From Lepiota brunneoincarnata (Eukaryota > Basidiomycota > Agaricomycetes > Agaricales > Agaricaceae), in the NCBI GenBank assembly GCA_023014365.1, contig JAEBUN010000051.1:178371-242370 (forward strand): DNA of 64,000 nt, read 5' to 3'. The position numbers and the translations under genes were made by a program. The first letter of the stretch is position 1, and each line of letters begins with the position of its first letter. Below, one piece after another: positions 34,350 to 45,972 of this stretch. Below the pieces are notes generated by a model. It worked only from the letters and a program-made list of their open reading frames with translations, ran no database searches and was not told the DNA's origin.

Positions 34350-34740
34350 TTTGTTAGACGCAGTAGATTTCTGCAAAGCACATTAGTATTACAGCAAAGT
34401 GTGAATAACAGATAAAGCAACCTTCTTGAGATGCTCGGCTGCAACGAGCCGAGGATTAGAGTGTTGGCCTTCCGTTTAACCTGGGATCCAGGTGGCGTCT
34501 TGGAGATGGTAATTGTTGGATGCCATGGCATGAGTCTCGGATGAATATCTCCCTGGGCAGCTCGACGCGTAAATGGGGTCGGACACCATTTGGAACGATG
34601 AGGGTGAGGCAAAGAGCAGTGATCGCAATTAGCATCAGCCTTCCCACGTCCCGATGCCCGTTTGGGTCCCGCGCACTTGAAGATATGTAGTACAAGCAAC
34701 TCTACACAGTGATACCGCTTGCGCATTATAGCTGACAAGT
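34350..34740 (-). pseudogene. Family Y-like 5' fragment
   Basis: The antisense reads VPNGVRPHLRVELPREIFI, the counterpart of the QPIYALCF start region of Y-1 with altered residues. It adjoins DUF6533-C as the 26.8-kb fragment adjoins DUF6533-B. Confidence 0.35.
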
Positions 34741-34907
34741 CCCAGCTTGATATATGGTTTTCCTAATAGATAGTCATAATACAGGAGAACGAAAGTGTTA
34801 CAAGGCATTCGCGTAGCTAATTTTTGGTGGAGCCAATACTTCGCCTCTGAGAATACCACTACAATCCAATAATACATACACAACATTGAATATCCACTGA
34901 ATAGCTC

Positions 34908-36304
34908 TTATATACGATGGCGAGGAAGGAGCTGCAAATCACGACCAATCCGATGAAAAATCCGAGCATTGATAATCGCACCAAGGGCGCAGAAGATACT
35001 ACTCGCAGATGGTTAAACCGGTTAAACGGCGTAAACACTATTCTAAGCTCACGGGATAGTGGAAAGTCTCGCTTGCTATATGACCGAATATCCGTTTGAA
35101 TCAACTTGTAATTCCATCGTCCAACGACCAGCTGCTTACCTTTCCAAAAATAGCCATCATAAGATTGACAAAGCGAACAACTAATCCCCGCTTGTCAAAG
35201 GCCGCCAGAGTTAAGGAGCCAGAATAGTGGTCGTACCAAAAAGATACATGAAATAACGTCCCCCATCCCGTCTGAACCTGGTTAAAATATCACCCGAGCA
35301 TTTGTATGGCTTGTCCAGGATATTTGATGTGCAGAGGAAAATGTTGAAGATATCCCAAATCATCTATAATCCAAGGCAAGTTACTAATATCCAAGGGACA
35401 TATATACGAACTTGCAGACGCACAATAGCAGCGGATTCTGCTATGTAATATCCAAGGGCGTGATCAGGCAGCGCCAATAAGCACTGGGGAAGGCCTTCTA
35501 CCACCAATGCGAGAGCTGGGAGCTTCACTGAGCGACAATATGAAGAAAGACCTAGTCTATCGACGCACGAGGGAAGTTCACTATCTCGAAGACAGATGCA
35601 GTAGCCACGACGCTGACCACGACAGTGATCATTACAGCGATACTGTAGGCAACACTGCGGCTATATTCCCATAGGGAATGGATGCGATAAATAACGACTC
35701 CTATATCACGATGGAACGTTAAATGGGAGGGTCAAGATGCGGGATGATAGCATCTACATGCCTTCTGTTCCAATAGCTGAGATGTCGAACAGAAAAGCAC
35801 AGACAATGAAAAATGTTCTGCAACTTGAAGGGTACCACAGCAAGTATAAACCGTTCGTGCATTAGAATAGAACGGATCGATGCACTTACTCCTTCGCATG
35901 GGAGTGAGCCCAAGTCAATGACAGACGCAAGTAAAATTCACCTGTACCCCTAAATCGTGTTTAAAACCTCCCAGCACTGCGTTAAAACAGAGGTAAATGC
36001 TGGAAATTATTGCACCTAAAGTCAAACGTACTAACGGCAGTGTATATCACGAGAACTTCCGTGATATACCGACCACAAAGAAACAAAACTTTAACCCGAG
36101 TCCCCCTCCGAAGACTCGTCCACACATCGGATATCTCATCGTCAATATGGGTCAAATGATCGTAGACCAGACACGATAGGGCAATCGCTAAGATAGAAGA
36201 CACTGAAATTAGCGGCGAGAAGACGACGAGGTCCTCAACTCACCACTACAGTACCTATCCCCCATTATAAGGGTCGAGTTGTCAATGAGTTGGGTGATAG
36301 ACAT
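34908..36304 (-). CDS. DUF6533-C: multi-pass membrane protein gene
   Basis: Same family as copies A, B and D. Start at 36,304 (MSITQLIDNST), RYCS at the end of exon 1, then a phase-1 intron; exon 2 SSILAIALSCLVYDHLTHID with DEISDVWTSLRR and VKVLFLCGRYITEVLVIY is the DUF6533 core with its first two helices. Later pieces: MLGGFKHDLGVQ; LFDISAIGTEG; VVIYRIHSLWEYSRSVAYSI; PLALVVEGLPQC; DKPYKCSGDILTRFRRDG; and a last exon ending RIFHRIGRDLQLLPRHRI with TAA at 34,908-34,910. One internal exon boundary (before LFDISAIG) is unresolved. It may be intact. The intact GST lies 620 bp upstream on the same strand. Confidence 0.7.
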
Positions 36305-36926
36305 TTTGGAAGAACAGATTGGTGCTCGTTCAGGTTTTGTACCATCCATTGTACCAATCAGGTCGTATTACAACTACCGCATCAAATCAAATACCCTGTT
36401 GGCGGTCTACGATCAGCGTGATGATGTAGGGCAGTGCAGACTTTTTTTGTATCCATCATCATACATCAGATACCGACCACCGGAATATACCCTCATGCTG
36501 TAGTCCATCTAGCTCCTTACCGTATGGGTGGTCTGGGGTGGGATCGCGTTGTCCCAGTTCGTTCATTAATTCAAGTCTGCAACGTGTGATATTTCGACAA
36601 CTATTATTCACAACCACACAGTCTCCTAATCTCGGTTGGGATTCCGTACGCCACCTACAAGATCAATCACATCGCGTTGGAGAACGGTCGTTCCAGCATG
36701 TGTTGATCAAAGTTCATCAACCCTACTAAGCCGAGGTCGGCACTTTGAAACCAGGCTCGACTACCCAAGAAGTATTAAGAAGAGCCGAAGAGCGACATAT
36801 CACGACCGATATCAAGTTCTTTAAATGTTGCCACGTGGTTATATTTTCTGGGATAGGCTACAAATGTCTTGACCGAATAAAATTACAAACTCCCAGCTTC
36901 GTATAGACGTAATGCATTGGAAGGCT
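36305..36926. other. Spacer between DUF6533-C and GST
   Basis: It holds the upstream flank of DUF6533-C and the 3' flank of the GST gene. It aligns in pieces to 9.40-9.98 kb. No gene is seen. Confidence 0.5.
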
Positions 36927-37807
36927 TCAATACGAGGACTTGCTCACAACGCCATCTTTCACGGCCAACCATGAGGGCCTATTGCTGATATCTTTGAACC
37001 AACTAGCAACAGCAGGAATGGGTATCAGAAATATGTCATCCACAGAGAAAGAGCCAAGTCAGCTGACCGAGCAAGGTTGGGTCTGGGCCCAAAGAAGTCT
37101 ACGCCAGTAGCAAGGAGATGCGTGCCAAAGGGAAGATGGAAGAAATCGGCGAGAGTGGGTTCCTATTTTCTTTCATCAGTCCGGAGTAACACGGGGTGGA
37201 TAGGGGTACTGTTCGTACATCGCCAGCAAGGTACTTGGACTTTCCTAGAAGCACCTCGTAGACATCGAGCTTAGCCTGAAGCGTCTTGACAGCCTCCTCA
37301 AAGGCTGCTTCGTTGGTTGGAAGCCCACGAATACTGCAACTCCAGATTAATCCTACCATTGTACAACGAGCAGCAAGGAGTACTCACGGCTTAATAACCT
37401 TCTCCAACGCAGCCCTGACTGCATAGGGATCAAAGTTTGAGTACTCAATAGAGGCGGCTTGCTCAAACAGTGCCTGGCCCTTTGGATCAGTGGGGATGAG
37501 AGGTGCACCACGGTCAGCCCATTTATTCGCGATATAACGGCAGATGGCACGACTCTCATAGAGGACAAAGCCATCATCATCCTGTGCGCCCGGAGAATCA
37601 GCTTACGGGGGGTTTCATCCTATGAACCATGCATACAATACTTGGAACTTGGCCAAAGGGATGCTTCTGCAGATAATCGGGATCTTTTTGCTCGTTTTTT
37701 GCCCGGTCGAGGACAATGAATTCGAACGGAACTTGCTTTTCGTGCAAGATCTGTGCGACCCGGCGGGTGGCAGTGGAAGTGGGGAAACCGTAGAGCTTCA
37801 GAACCAT
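36927..37807 (-). CDS. Glutathione S-transferase, phi-like class
   Basis: A cytosolic enzyme conjugating glutathione to electrophiles, predicted 216 residues in five exons on the minus strand: 37807-37637, 37581-37388, 37333-37219, 37162-37068, 37002-36927, all GT-AG with matching phases. The N-terminal thioredoxin-like domain starts MVLKLYGFPTSTATRRV (Ser11 is the candidate catalytic residue by analogy with phi GSTs), followed by HPFGQVPSI and the glutathione-binding YESRAICRYIA. The helical C-terminal domain has YEVLLGKSKYLAGD, PTLADFFHLPFGTHLL and RWFKDISNRPSWLAV. Length and order are normal for the family. It is the likely parent of the three GST relics in this window (3.2, 6.1 and 10 kb), which shows that it was part of the duplicated module. 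Confidence 0.93.
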
Positions 37808-38509
37808 CTGTGACTTGTGTGTCGGATAAGAGGGAGACAGTGGGGGGAAGGCCAGTGTGAGGGTTTGCTTCGTTCGTCCCCTTATATCGTTCTGTAGCAC
37901 CGAGGTGGTAATATCATACCCGCAGAAGATGATGACAAATGCGTAAATTGGTAAGTCTAGCTATCTAAGGAATGGTTCTGAGAAAAAAGGCACACGAAGA
38001 CCCCACTTCTTTACAGGGAGAGTAAACCCTGCTGAGCTGCTTCCGGGTATGTTGCAGGGAAATTCCGAAGACTTTAAGAATAAAGCAAGCCTTTTAGACC
38101 ACACTGCTCAGAACTGTGTCAAAATGTATGACATGCATGTTGTCCATCGAGGACGGTGTTAATCCACCATGAACACAAGTGGATCACCACCCGGTGATCT
38201 TACAGTGGCTCGTGATAAGCACTGCTTCGCGTGTGAGCCGTGTTTAGTCTTCTGCCAACTAATCACTCTAAAGGTTGGGATGTGACCCAGACCGGATGTA
38301 AACACATCCGTAGCTGCCTTGCGAGAATCGCTATGGTACAATAATATAAATATACCGTACTTCAAACAAAATGCAGGATATATATTTGCGAGAGATAAGC
38401 TAACGGAAGGGCTTCTTGTGATCGGTTCTGGTAAAGCTTAATAATTTAGAATTAGCCCCTGAAGCAATTCCAACCCCAGTGCGATGGGCGCAATGCATTG
38501 ATGGAATAA
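37808..38509. other. Intergenic, upstream of GST
   Basis: Holds the GST promoter and 5' leader (the reading frame is open upstream of the chosen ATG, but paralog-style starts favour MVLKLYG). Nothing else is recognised; a minus-strand frame at 38,159-38,365 has no support. Confidence 0.5.
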
Positions 38510-39939
38510 TTATGTGAAAGGTGTAATTTGTCTGGCTTTCGGATCGTAAGGACGGAGGGCTCTTAAATCGCGACCAATCCGATGGAAAATACGGGCATTG
38601 ATAATTGCGCCCAGAGCACAGACGATACTGTTGCGAACAACTACGGTGTGAGGCAGGTTAACAGAATACAAGTGGTGCTCAGCTTACGGGACAGCGGAAA
38701 ATCTTGCGTACTATTTGTTTGATTGATCAGTAATCCAACCAGGGAAACTTGAAATTCTCCTTACTTTTCCGAAGATGGACATCATGAAATTAAAAAAGTG
38801 AACAACTGAAATCAGTGCTCATCAGGAGTCGGATATTATCAGAAAAAAGGAGGGTCGCACCAAAGAGACACATGAAATAGCGCCCTCCGTCTCGTTTGAA
38901 CCTGGTGAGAATATCACCTGAGCATCGGTATGGCTGGTCCAGCATGTTGGATGTGCAGAGGACGAGGTTGAAAAGAGTCCAGATCATCTATTAACACAAG
39001 GCGGAGACTGGTCACCAAAGATTGAAAGTGCGAAATATGAATGTATTGACTCACCAAGGCAGCATTTATTGCTATGTTATAGTCGATAGGGCGATTAGGA
39101 ATTACGAACACGCATTCGGGGGGGGAGCCAGCGACACCCAGCACGAGAGCTAGTTTCATTGAGCGGGAAATAGGAAAGAAAGCGAACTAGCTCGTGAACG
39201 CACGAGGGAAGTTCACCATCTGGAAAATAGACGTAGTAACCACAACGCCAACCACGGCGCTAACCATCCCAATAATACTGTAGGTGACACGACGATTACT
39301 TTGCCATAGCGAATGTATACGGTATACCACGACTCCTAGATTGTGATGAAAGTTGAGTGAGATCTTCGACTCTTAGGACCGACATACCTTCTGTTCCAAT
39401 TGCTGAGATATCAAACAGCAAAATCAGTACGACGAAATAAGATTTGCATCTTCAAATTGAATAGCAAGGCGAATCATGAGCGGCTTCCACATGTGGGCGG
39501 AATTGATCAACGTTCTTACTCCTACAAATTAGAGTGAGCCTCAGTGAATAACGGATAAGCTGGACATGTAAATTTACCTGCAGCTTCAAATCATAATCCA
39601 GGCCTCCCCATACTATGTTAAACAGAATAAATTAGTGAAAAATCAACAAGTCGAAAGACGAAACGTGCCAACTGCAGTGTAGATCACAAGAATATCTGTG
39701 ATATACCGTCCACAAAGAAACAGAACTTTAATCAAGGTCCCCTTTCGGAGATTCAACCAAACGTCGAATATTTCATCGTCAAGACGGGTCAAATGGTCGT
39801 ACACCAGACAGGATAACGCCACCGCTAACAGAGATCATGAGTATTAACAGGCAGGAAAGACGGGGGCGTGTAGCTCACCACTACAATACCTAATCCCCCT
39901 TAAGGGTGTCTGGCTGTCAGGGGGGTACACGACGGACAT
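38510..39939 (-). CDS. DUF6533-D: divergent multi-pass membrane protein gene
   Basis: The most divergent member of the set. Start at 39,939 (MSVVYPPDSQT, then RGIRYCS), core CLVYDHLTRLDDEIFDVW with IKVLFLCGRYITDILVIY, WGGLDYDLKLQ, LFDISAIGTEG, VVVYRIHSLWQ, MVNFP, PLVLGVAGSPPECVF, CSGDILTRFKRDGGRYFMC and a C-terminus NARIFHRIGRDLRALRPYDP ending TAA at 38,510-38,512. The intron after the second helix begins GCACGT where copies A and C have GTACGT, so it needs a GC donor. The exon before LFDISAIG has a frame problem similar to copies A and C, which may mean an unrecognised splice site. Its C-terminus is longer than in A-C. Confidence 0.68.
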
Positions 39940-41112
39940 TATGGGGGGAACGGATTGTGGCCAATCACCCAGGTTTTGTATCCACGCATCGCGAGTCAAC
40001 TATACTACATCAAGATCAAACAGCGGCAACCTGCCGTGGAGCGCGCATGCTATTCTAGTGTCTATCATCAGGTATTAGTCCTTACGCTCAAAGCTTGCAA
40101 ACTTGAGAAGTTGAGGACGATGTGCTGAGGTGCCGGAGCCCGACCGCCATGCATGGTTAAACCCCCTTGCTTTACTCGATCGGGACACTCGCTCTCTTCG
40201 TTGCCCTGGGATATCTGGGGATACGACTGCGTTGCGCCCACTTTGTGTAAAAACGCCGTGAGAACCCGCTATCTGAACATTTATAATCATCTTGTCGCCA
40301 TCATACAATCCCACCGCATCACCATATAGCTTCCATTTTCCACAAATGAATCGCGTCTCCTGTCTTCAACCCATCACATCGCTGATGAACGATTGTTCCA
40401 ATATTTGTTGGCTACTCCATTGAGTCAGAGATTAAATCATTAAAGCGTTGTCACTGCCCGTTGACTGGAGATGCCTACCGGGACGAGTCCGAGCCGAGAA
40501 ACACGCAACCAGGGCGGCATCGTGCTTTTTGATGAGGCGAGGTTTCATCGTGTCTGCGCTTATATGCTTCCCTTGATATAAAATAGGAGCGGTCCTAACG
40601 CGCATTTGTTATTGTGGCGGTAAAATGTAGTAGCCGTCTATCACGCAGCGGGTTTTCCTCACTTGTGTGCCATCACATATCATTCGCTCGTCTTCTCTAC
40701 TTGGATGAACAGAGGCTGATAATGCCCCGTCCAGCCTCCTATACCTACTAACCCGGATTCATATCTAGCCCTTCCGACGAAGTCAGGTACGCATATCAGC
40801 TTCTTGGGTTTGATGGTGTAACACCGAAGCCATCATCATTCGATGGGGCGATGCCCGAAGCGGAGACAGAGGGGGTACCTCGCCGTACGCAGATGCAGTA
40901 CCCTCTGGAAATTGTCTAAGACTTTTACAGTAAGGAAACGAAGATCGCGCGTCTGAGTCGCCAGTTACCGTATTCTGGTGTCTGTGCAGGCTCTAGGCTA
41001 CACCGTCTTCACACCCCTGTTCGTGCATAAACCAACCAATTGTACTTCATGCTTGTAATCACACCCGCAGGAACGAGAAGACCGATTATTTCAAAAAACA
41101 AACAAACAAAAA
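39940..41112. other. Intergenic, no gene seen
   Basis: The upstream flank of DUF6533-D (some similarity to the flanks of A and C, for example CAGGTTTTGTA) and the 3' flank of the UNC93-like gene. No reading frame has domain or splice support. Confidence 0.5.
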
Positions 41113-43579
41113 TTACCCCGAATGGTGCGAGCCTTTGCTCGGGATATCATCATCAACCTCATGGGACCTACTTTCCCCACTATGCACAGGAGAAGGCGTT
41201 ATCGACAACACCGTCGGAAGCGCAACAACCAACGCACTCCCAAGCAGTGCCCAGTTTATCGTAAATTGTGTAATAGGTCGATCTAAAAAATAAAAGACAC
41301 CATGAAGTCAGTCCCTCACAACTCGCGGACTGATTCGAATGCAAAAAAGGCAGGAGTGCTATTCGAAGAAGTGTGACTCACAATGCAATGCATTGATCCT
41401 CCAAGCGACCGCACCTCCCGTTGCCTGGAACGTTTTGTACACTGATCATCAAAAGAAAGATGGGTTATGTTTCTTAGTTTCCCATGATCTAAAATCGACG
41501 ACTGGGGGGTAGGGGGGGGAGGGAGACGGGACTCGGGTTCGAAAGAAAACCCGAGGCCTTCAAAATAGTACTCACGTCCAACGAATTTTGCCGCCGCTTG
41601 AGGACTCTCAGCCAATGAGGCCATCAACCAATAACAATATGACTAAAAGTTCCATATTCATCAACAGCCCATTTAGCCTCATGGTGATGGAAGAAAGAGA
41701 AACCACTCACTTGCCAAAAGGCATCAAATGCGCCGTAAAAGAAGTACCTAAAATATGAAATCACCACGATGTTGATACGCGAGAAAGCGAGGGCAACAAC
41801 ACCACGCACAGCCAAAACGGTCCAATAAAAGTTCTGGTATCAGAAAAGTCAAGCCACTGTTTTCTTCCAATACGATCCGCCCAACGTTGGAACGACAGTC
41901 CACCTAACCGACCAATAAATAAATAAAAGAGTCTTCCAGACAAGTCCGAATCGGGTATAACCACTTACCACCCCATATAACGAACCCCGTCGTCAACACA
42001 AAGACATATCCCAATATAGCCCTTTGCGGTCTCGAGAGCCATTTCAAATCGAGCAAAAACCCAATCAACAATCCGCCAAACTGTAATACCCCTCAAACCA
42101 ATGAGTAAAGTCCCGTTCCCCCAAGTACCAAAAAAAAATCAAACACCGTCACCATTTGCGCAATCCAATACATAGCCCCATTCAACGATCTCGTCCTGAG
42201 CGTGAAAATGTCACCTAGGGAACGGGAACCCATCGACGGGATATATAGGATTAGTACGCGTTGCTTTCCCCGTTTGATGTACCAAAGAAACCGCACCATT
42301 CACGTTATTCTGCTGATAAGAATAAAAAAAGTTGGCGCAGAAGAACGCAGGGATCAGTAGAATGATCCTCCAATTCCCGATCGAAGCCGCAAAGTTGTGC
42401 AACTCGCGTCGGGTAGACGAAGTAAACCCCTTTCTTTCAGATGGTGGTGGGCCGGCTAGCGTGCCGTCCTGCCTGACTACCTTATGGGGTGGAGAAACTA
42501 AACTCGAGGATAGCCAACCGAAGACTGGAGAGGGAGAGAAGATAGTCAAGGTCGGTTAGTGATCACAGGGTACTATTACTACTACTCGGAGTCCGTGGTT
42601 TCAACTCACGCATTATAGCCATGAACGCTCCGTCTTGATCCCACGGGTATGAGAGAGTTTATTAGGAAAATTGTGCCTTTGAGACTTACATGTGCCATCA
42701 GTAACGGTACCACCCTTCGAATGGAAATTTAATGCGAAGGAAATAAAGGATCCAATACCACCTCCGAGATTAAAAATGACCTGTCAGAGCAGTGAGGCAC
42801 CCAATTTTATCTTCAAAAGTGGATAACGTACCCAGAATAAGGCTATCGCCCGTCCTTTTTGATCCGGTAAAGGGTATGAAACCATAATCTGAAGGGTGTG
42901 TTAAGCCCATGGCTACCATCCGGCGAATAAACGACTCAACAGCTCCTTGCGCTACCCAAAGGAAAGATGCACCAATACCAAGAATAGCACCACTAGCGAT
43001 TACGAAAGCCGAGTTGCGTGTGTGGTTGTAACATAGAAGTGAACCAGAGTAGAGTGGATAACACCATCCGCCTAAGGAAACAGCGCATTGCACATCACCA
43101 AAAACCAGGCTCAAGAAACAAGAAAACCAAATAAAAATAAAATTGTACGAACCGAGAAGCAAACATACACGAGGACCAAACATCTGTCCCCCAGGTTATC
43201 AGATATCAGCCGAATCCAAAAACAAAAAAAAACACCTTACATCAAAGATGGGAGGAACAAGAGTAAGCGCTGAAGCCGCCGTTGCCGCCAACAAAGCTAC
43301 CGTCGCATTAGCTGCAACAGTACTATCAAGCTGGCCTGATCCGCCCAAGCCACTGATAGCATTATACATTCCTATAAAGTTCACAAGCATTGTCAAAAGC
43401 TTATCAGGGCTGGATTGTATATAACCTTTACCAGGGCAGCAGAAACAAATAACAGAGATAAGCAGGATCTGTGTCATCGGCGTCCTCCATATCTCGGTGA
43501 TGGATTTTCCAAAAAGGTGAGCCTGAGCCTGAGCATTGCGCCCTGATCTCGCTTCATGCACAAGGTCATCATCCGCCAT
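41113..43579 (-). CDS. UNC93-like major-facilitator membrane protein
   Basis: UNC93-like/DUF895 family, a predicted 11-12-helix MFS protein; the fungal members have no settled substrate. Start at 43,579 (MADDDLVHEARSG). Family signatures in order: CFCCPG spliced to GMYNAISGLGGSGQLD; FGPRVCLLLGSYNF; LGIGASFLWVAQGA; SYPLPDQKGRAIALFWVIFNL then GGGIGSFISF; RDGTLAGPPP; ELHNFAASIGNWRI then IPAFFCANFFYSYQQNNVNG; RTRSLNGAMYW; FGGLLIGFLLDL; YFFYGAFDAFWQ; YWLMASLAESPQAAAKFVG; YKTFQATGGAVAWRI; last exon with RPITQFTINWALLGSA and an acidic, serine-rich end, stop at 41,113-41,115. About ten short introns. All expected segments are present, so it looks intact. Confidence 0.9.
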
Positions 43580-44095
43580 TTGACCTCTGGAATGTTTCGG
43601 ATGAAGATAGGATAGGAACGAAGAAAGGGGGGAGAAAAGAGCTAAAACAGACCTGCGAGAGAGCATATATTAGGACACGGCGCTCCCACCCATTGCCACT
43701 TTACTGATCGATTCACCGGTGGAATCGCACAAAGAAGCTTTGCTCCATGACCTCGTGAGGAAACAGACGGGTGGCATTATTCCCTCTCGGATATCGGCAT
43801 GTGATATGTTTTCACGCGAGCTATGTTCCACGTTTGATAAATATTCTACACAGGCGATCAACAAGGGGCGCTGAGTCCTACTATAGAACGACGCGATAGA
43901 TAGAAGAATGAGTGGGTATAGGAAAAAAATGAAAACACTTAAACAAATGTGTATGGCAAGGAAATAAAGCACCGTGGGTGTGCAGAGACGCGACGCACGG
44001 CTCAGGCAGGCGGGGCCAGCTTCCTTTCCCTGTTTTCGGCATGTCATTAGTCGTAATCCCCAAAAAAGCTCATCTCCGGAAAAAAGGTCTCAAAC
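43580..44095. other. Intergenic between UNC93-like and SLATT genes
   Basis: Upstream flank of the UNC93-like gene and 3' flank of the SLATT gene; both genes are on the minus strand. An open minus-strand frame at 43,670-44,047 has no domain and is more likely leader or spurious. Confidence 0.5.
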
Positions 44096-45542
44096 CTACC
44101 CGCTCGCATTACCCAAAAGTTCTTCAAACTGACGACGGAACCGGTCAAGCTCTTTATCCCACTCATTAGTGTCAACGTGTCCGCGGTCCAGTTGGAAAGC
44201 CTGAACTTCGCGAATGAAGTGTTCCAGGTCTTTCACACGTGTGATTGATAACTCCGGCTCGTTGGATCCTCGTGCTCGCGCGAGATAGGAAGCGACAAGA
44301 GTCGCCAGGCCACCTTATCCAGACAGACGTTCATCAGTAATATATTTCTCGAGTGGAACCGGTTATGACATACCTAAAATAGTCGTCTGAACAGCGGTCT
44401 AAATCCCAAGAAACAAAAAAAAAACATCAATCAATCAGTTTATGCGATCCTGCAGTCTTTCAGAGTTTGATTTGATCGCACCTGTCTGCCAGTCGTTGCT
44501 ACTGCAGATAACCCTGTCGTTAAGGAACCCAAAATGACCTGGAGTCCAATGGCAGCATTCAGCGCAAATCCAGTCGCTTTCGCTTTCGCCGCATATTTAT
44601 CACGTTCAGCAATGGCAATCGCGAGGGTAGGCTGTATACGTTCTCCAACTGTCCGTTTGCGCATAGGCTGTGGGGTATCATAATTCAGAGAGTTGGAAAG
44701 GGAAGAGAAAAAAACCTTTTAACCTTGTCATCGACAGGGACAATCCAGTCAATGCCTGATCTCCTAGTAGCCGACCCCGGCAAAAGACCTTCCAACGTTC
44801 TCGGGCGACGCGGTAATCCAGGATCCGCCAAACGAGCCTGAGGCAGCGCTGGTAGTGGATGATTTGTGCGCACCGCACTATCCCTCTGCAACTCGGGTAA
44901 CCCCAAACCTGACAACGTATCCACATCCTCTAGCTTCTCTATCGACGACGCAACATTCACAGCACTCATTGACCGCGTAGCCCCTGATCGTGCGCTCTGT
45001 AACTGCGGAAGAGCCGGACGAACGGCAGGGGGAGGGGGAGTCGGGGGGTCGGACATAGGATGAACGTTATTTGACGCTGGACCTCCAAGAGTCGATCCGG
45101 TAGCGGGCCTTCGTACTGGACTGATTGCGGATTCCGAGGTCTGTTGAACAGGCCTGGACACCGTACTCGCACCGGGCTCCATCGTCTGCTGGGCGGGCAC
45201 ACTGGGGGGCACAGGCGCAGGTGCAAGCGCGGGACCAGTCCCAGGTTCAAAGGAGTGCTGAGTAGGCGTGGGCGTATCGGTGCCCATCACCGGATGCGAG
45301 GTCTGCTCATGAGCGGGCTGCTGCTGCGAGGCAGGCGCATGTCCAACCTCGGGATTAGGGAGTCGAGGAGGCGGAGCGGGGTCCGAACTTGGACCAGCGA
45401 CGGGCGCTGAAGCCGGCTGAGTAACCGCTGGTGCTGGTGCTGGTGCTGGTGCTGGTGCTGGTGCCGCTGGTGCCGGTGCTGGGTTGCCTGAGCTAGAACC
45501 ACCACCCCCAGGCGCGGACTGAGCGGGATCAGGTCGGTCCAT
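44096..45542 (-). CDS. Proline-rich protein with fungal SLATT two-helix domain
   Basis: Predicted 415 residues; exons (minus) 45542-44724, 44667-44482, 44397-44373, 44313-44096, all phases consistent. The first 270 residues are low-complexity (PAPAPA repeats, many Gln/Pro/Thr), starting MDRPDPAQSAPGG. The rest matches SLATT_fungal: RDKYAAKAKATGFALNAAIG with LQVILGSLTTGLSAVATTG (first helix pair), then TAVQTTILGGLATLVASYLA with RARGSNEPE and a helical, charged end (FIRDEVQAF-like FIREVQAF, WDKELDRFRRQFEELLG). SLATT domains are two-transmembrane modules; bacterial relatives are predicted pore-type effectors of nucleotide-dependent conflict systems, while fungal roles are unknown. The (PA)n stretch corresponds to the GCTGGT repeat at 45,428-45,470. 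Confidence 0.88.
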
Positions 45543-45972
45543 GGCCGGAATGTCCTCTGAGCACAAGAAGAGACGAGCAAGGAGTTTGGGTCCGACCCCT
45601 CCCCCCCCCTTATGCACAAGTTTGGGTCATTTTGTTTAATTTCCAGCCACTTGACAGGTAGCACGGAAGCCAAGCAGAATAGAATCCTGACGGGATTTCG
45701 GTCGCAATCAGTGGATCCCTTAAGAGTTAGGAGATGCAAAAGAGCCGGTTTTTGGCAGATTGTGGATTCCCATCAGACATTGTGCCCCATTTTGACCGTA
45801 TGTGCTCTCACACTCTGCAACAAAAAAATAAAAACATTCGCTCTGCAACTTGATTAATCGGTTCCGTTTCGCTTCTCTGTCAGCTCATTGGCACACGACG
45901 TTCGCCAAGGGCCGGTTTAATGAATACAAGCATGACTCAACGTCTGTGATCACGTGTTATTTAACTACATAC
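45543..45972. other. Intergenic between SLATT gene and XRN1
   Basis: Promoter side of the SLATT gene and 3' flank of XRN1 (both minus strand). The frame upstream of the chosen SLATT start remains open to 45,617, so a longer N-terminus (MHKGGGG) is possible. Confidence 0.5.

Noticed and set aside
42770..43183. Separate gene for the long minus-strand ORF at 43 kb
   Set aside because: It contains the LGIGASFLWVAQGA segment and is one exon plus read-through introns of the UNC93-like gene.
45144..45410. Plus-strand Gly/Arg-rich frame opposite the SLATT gene
   Set aside because: It is the antisense shadow of the proline-rich coding repeat; codon structure and the spliced SLATT domain support the minus strand.
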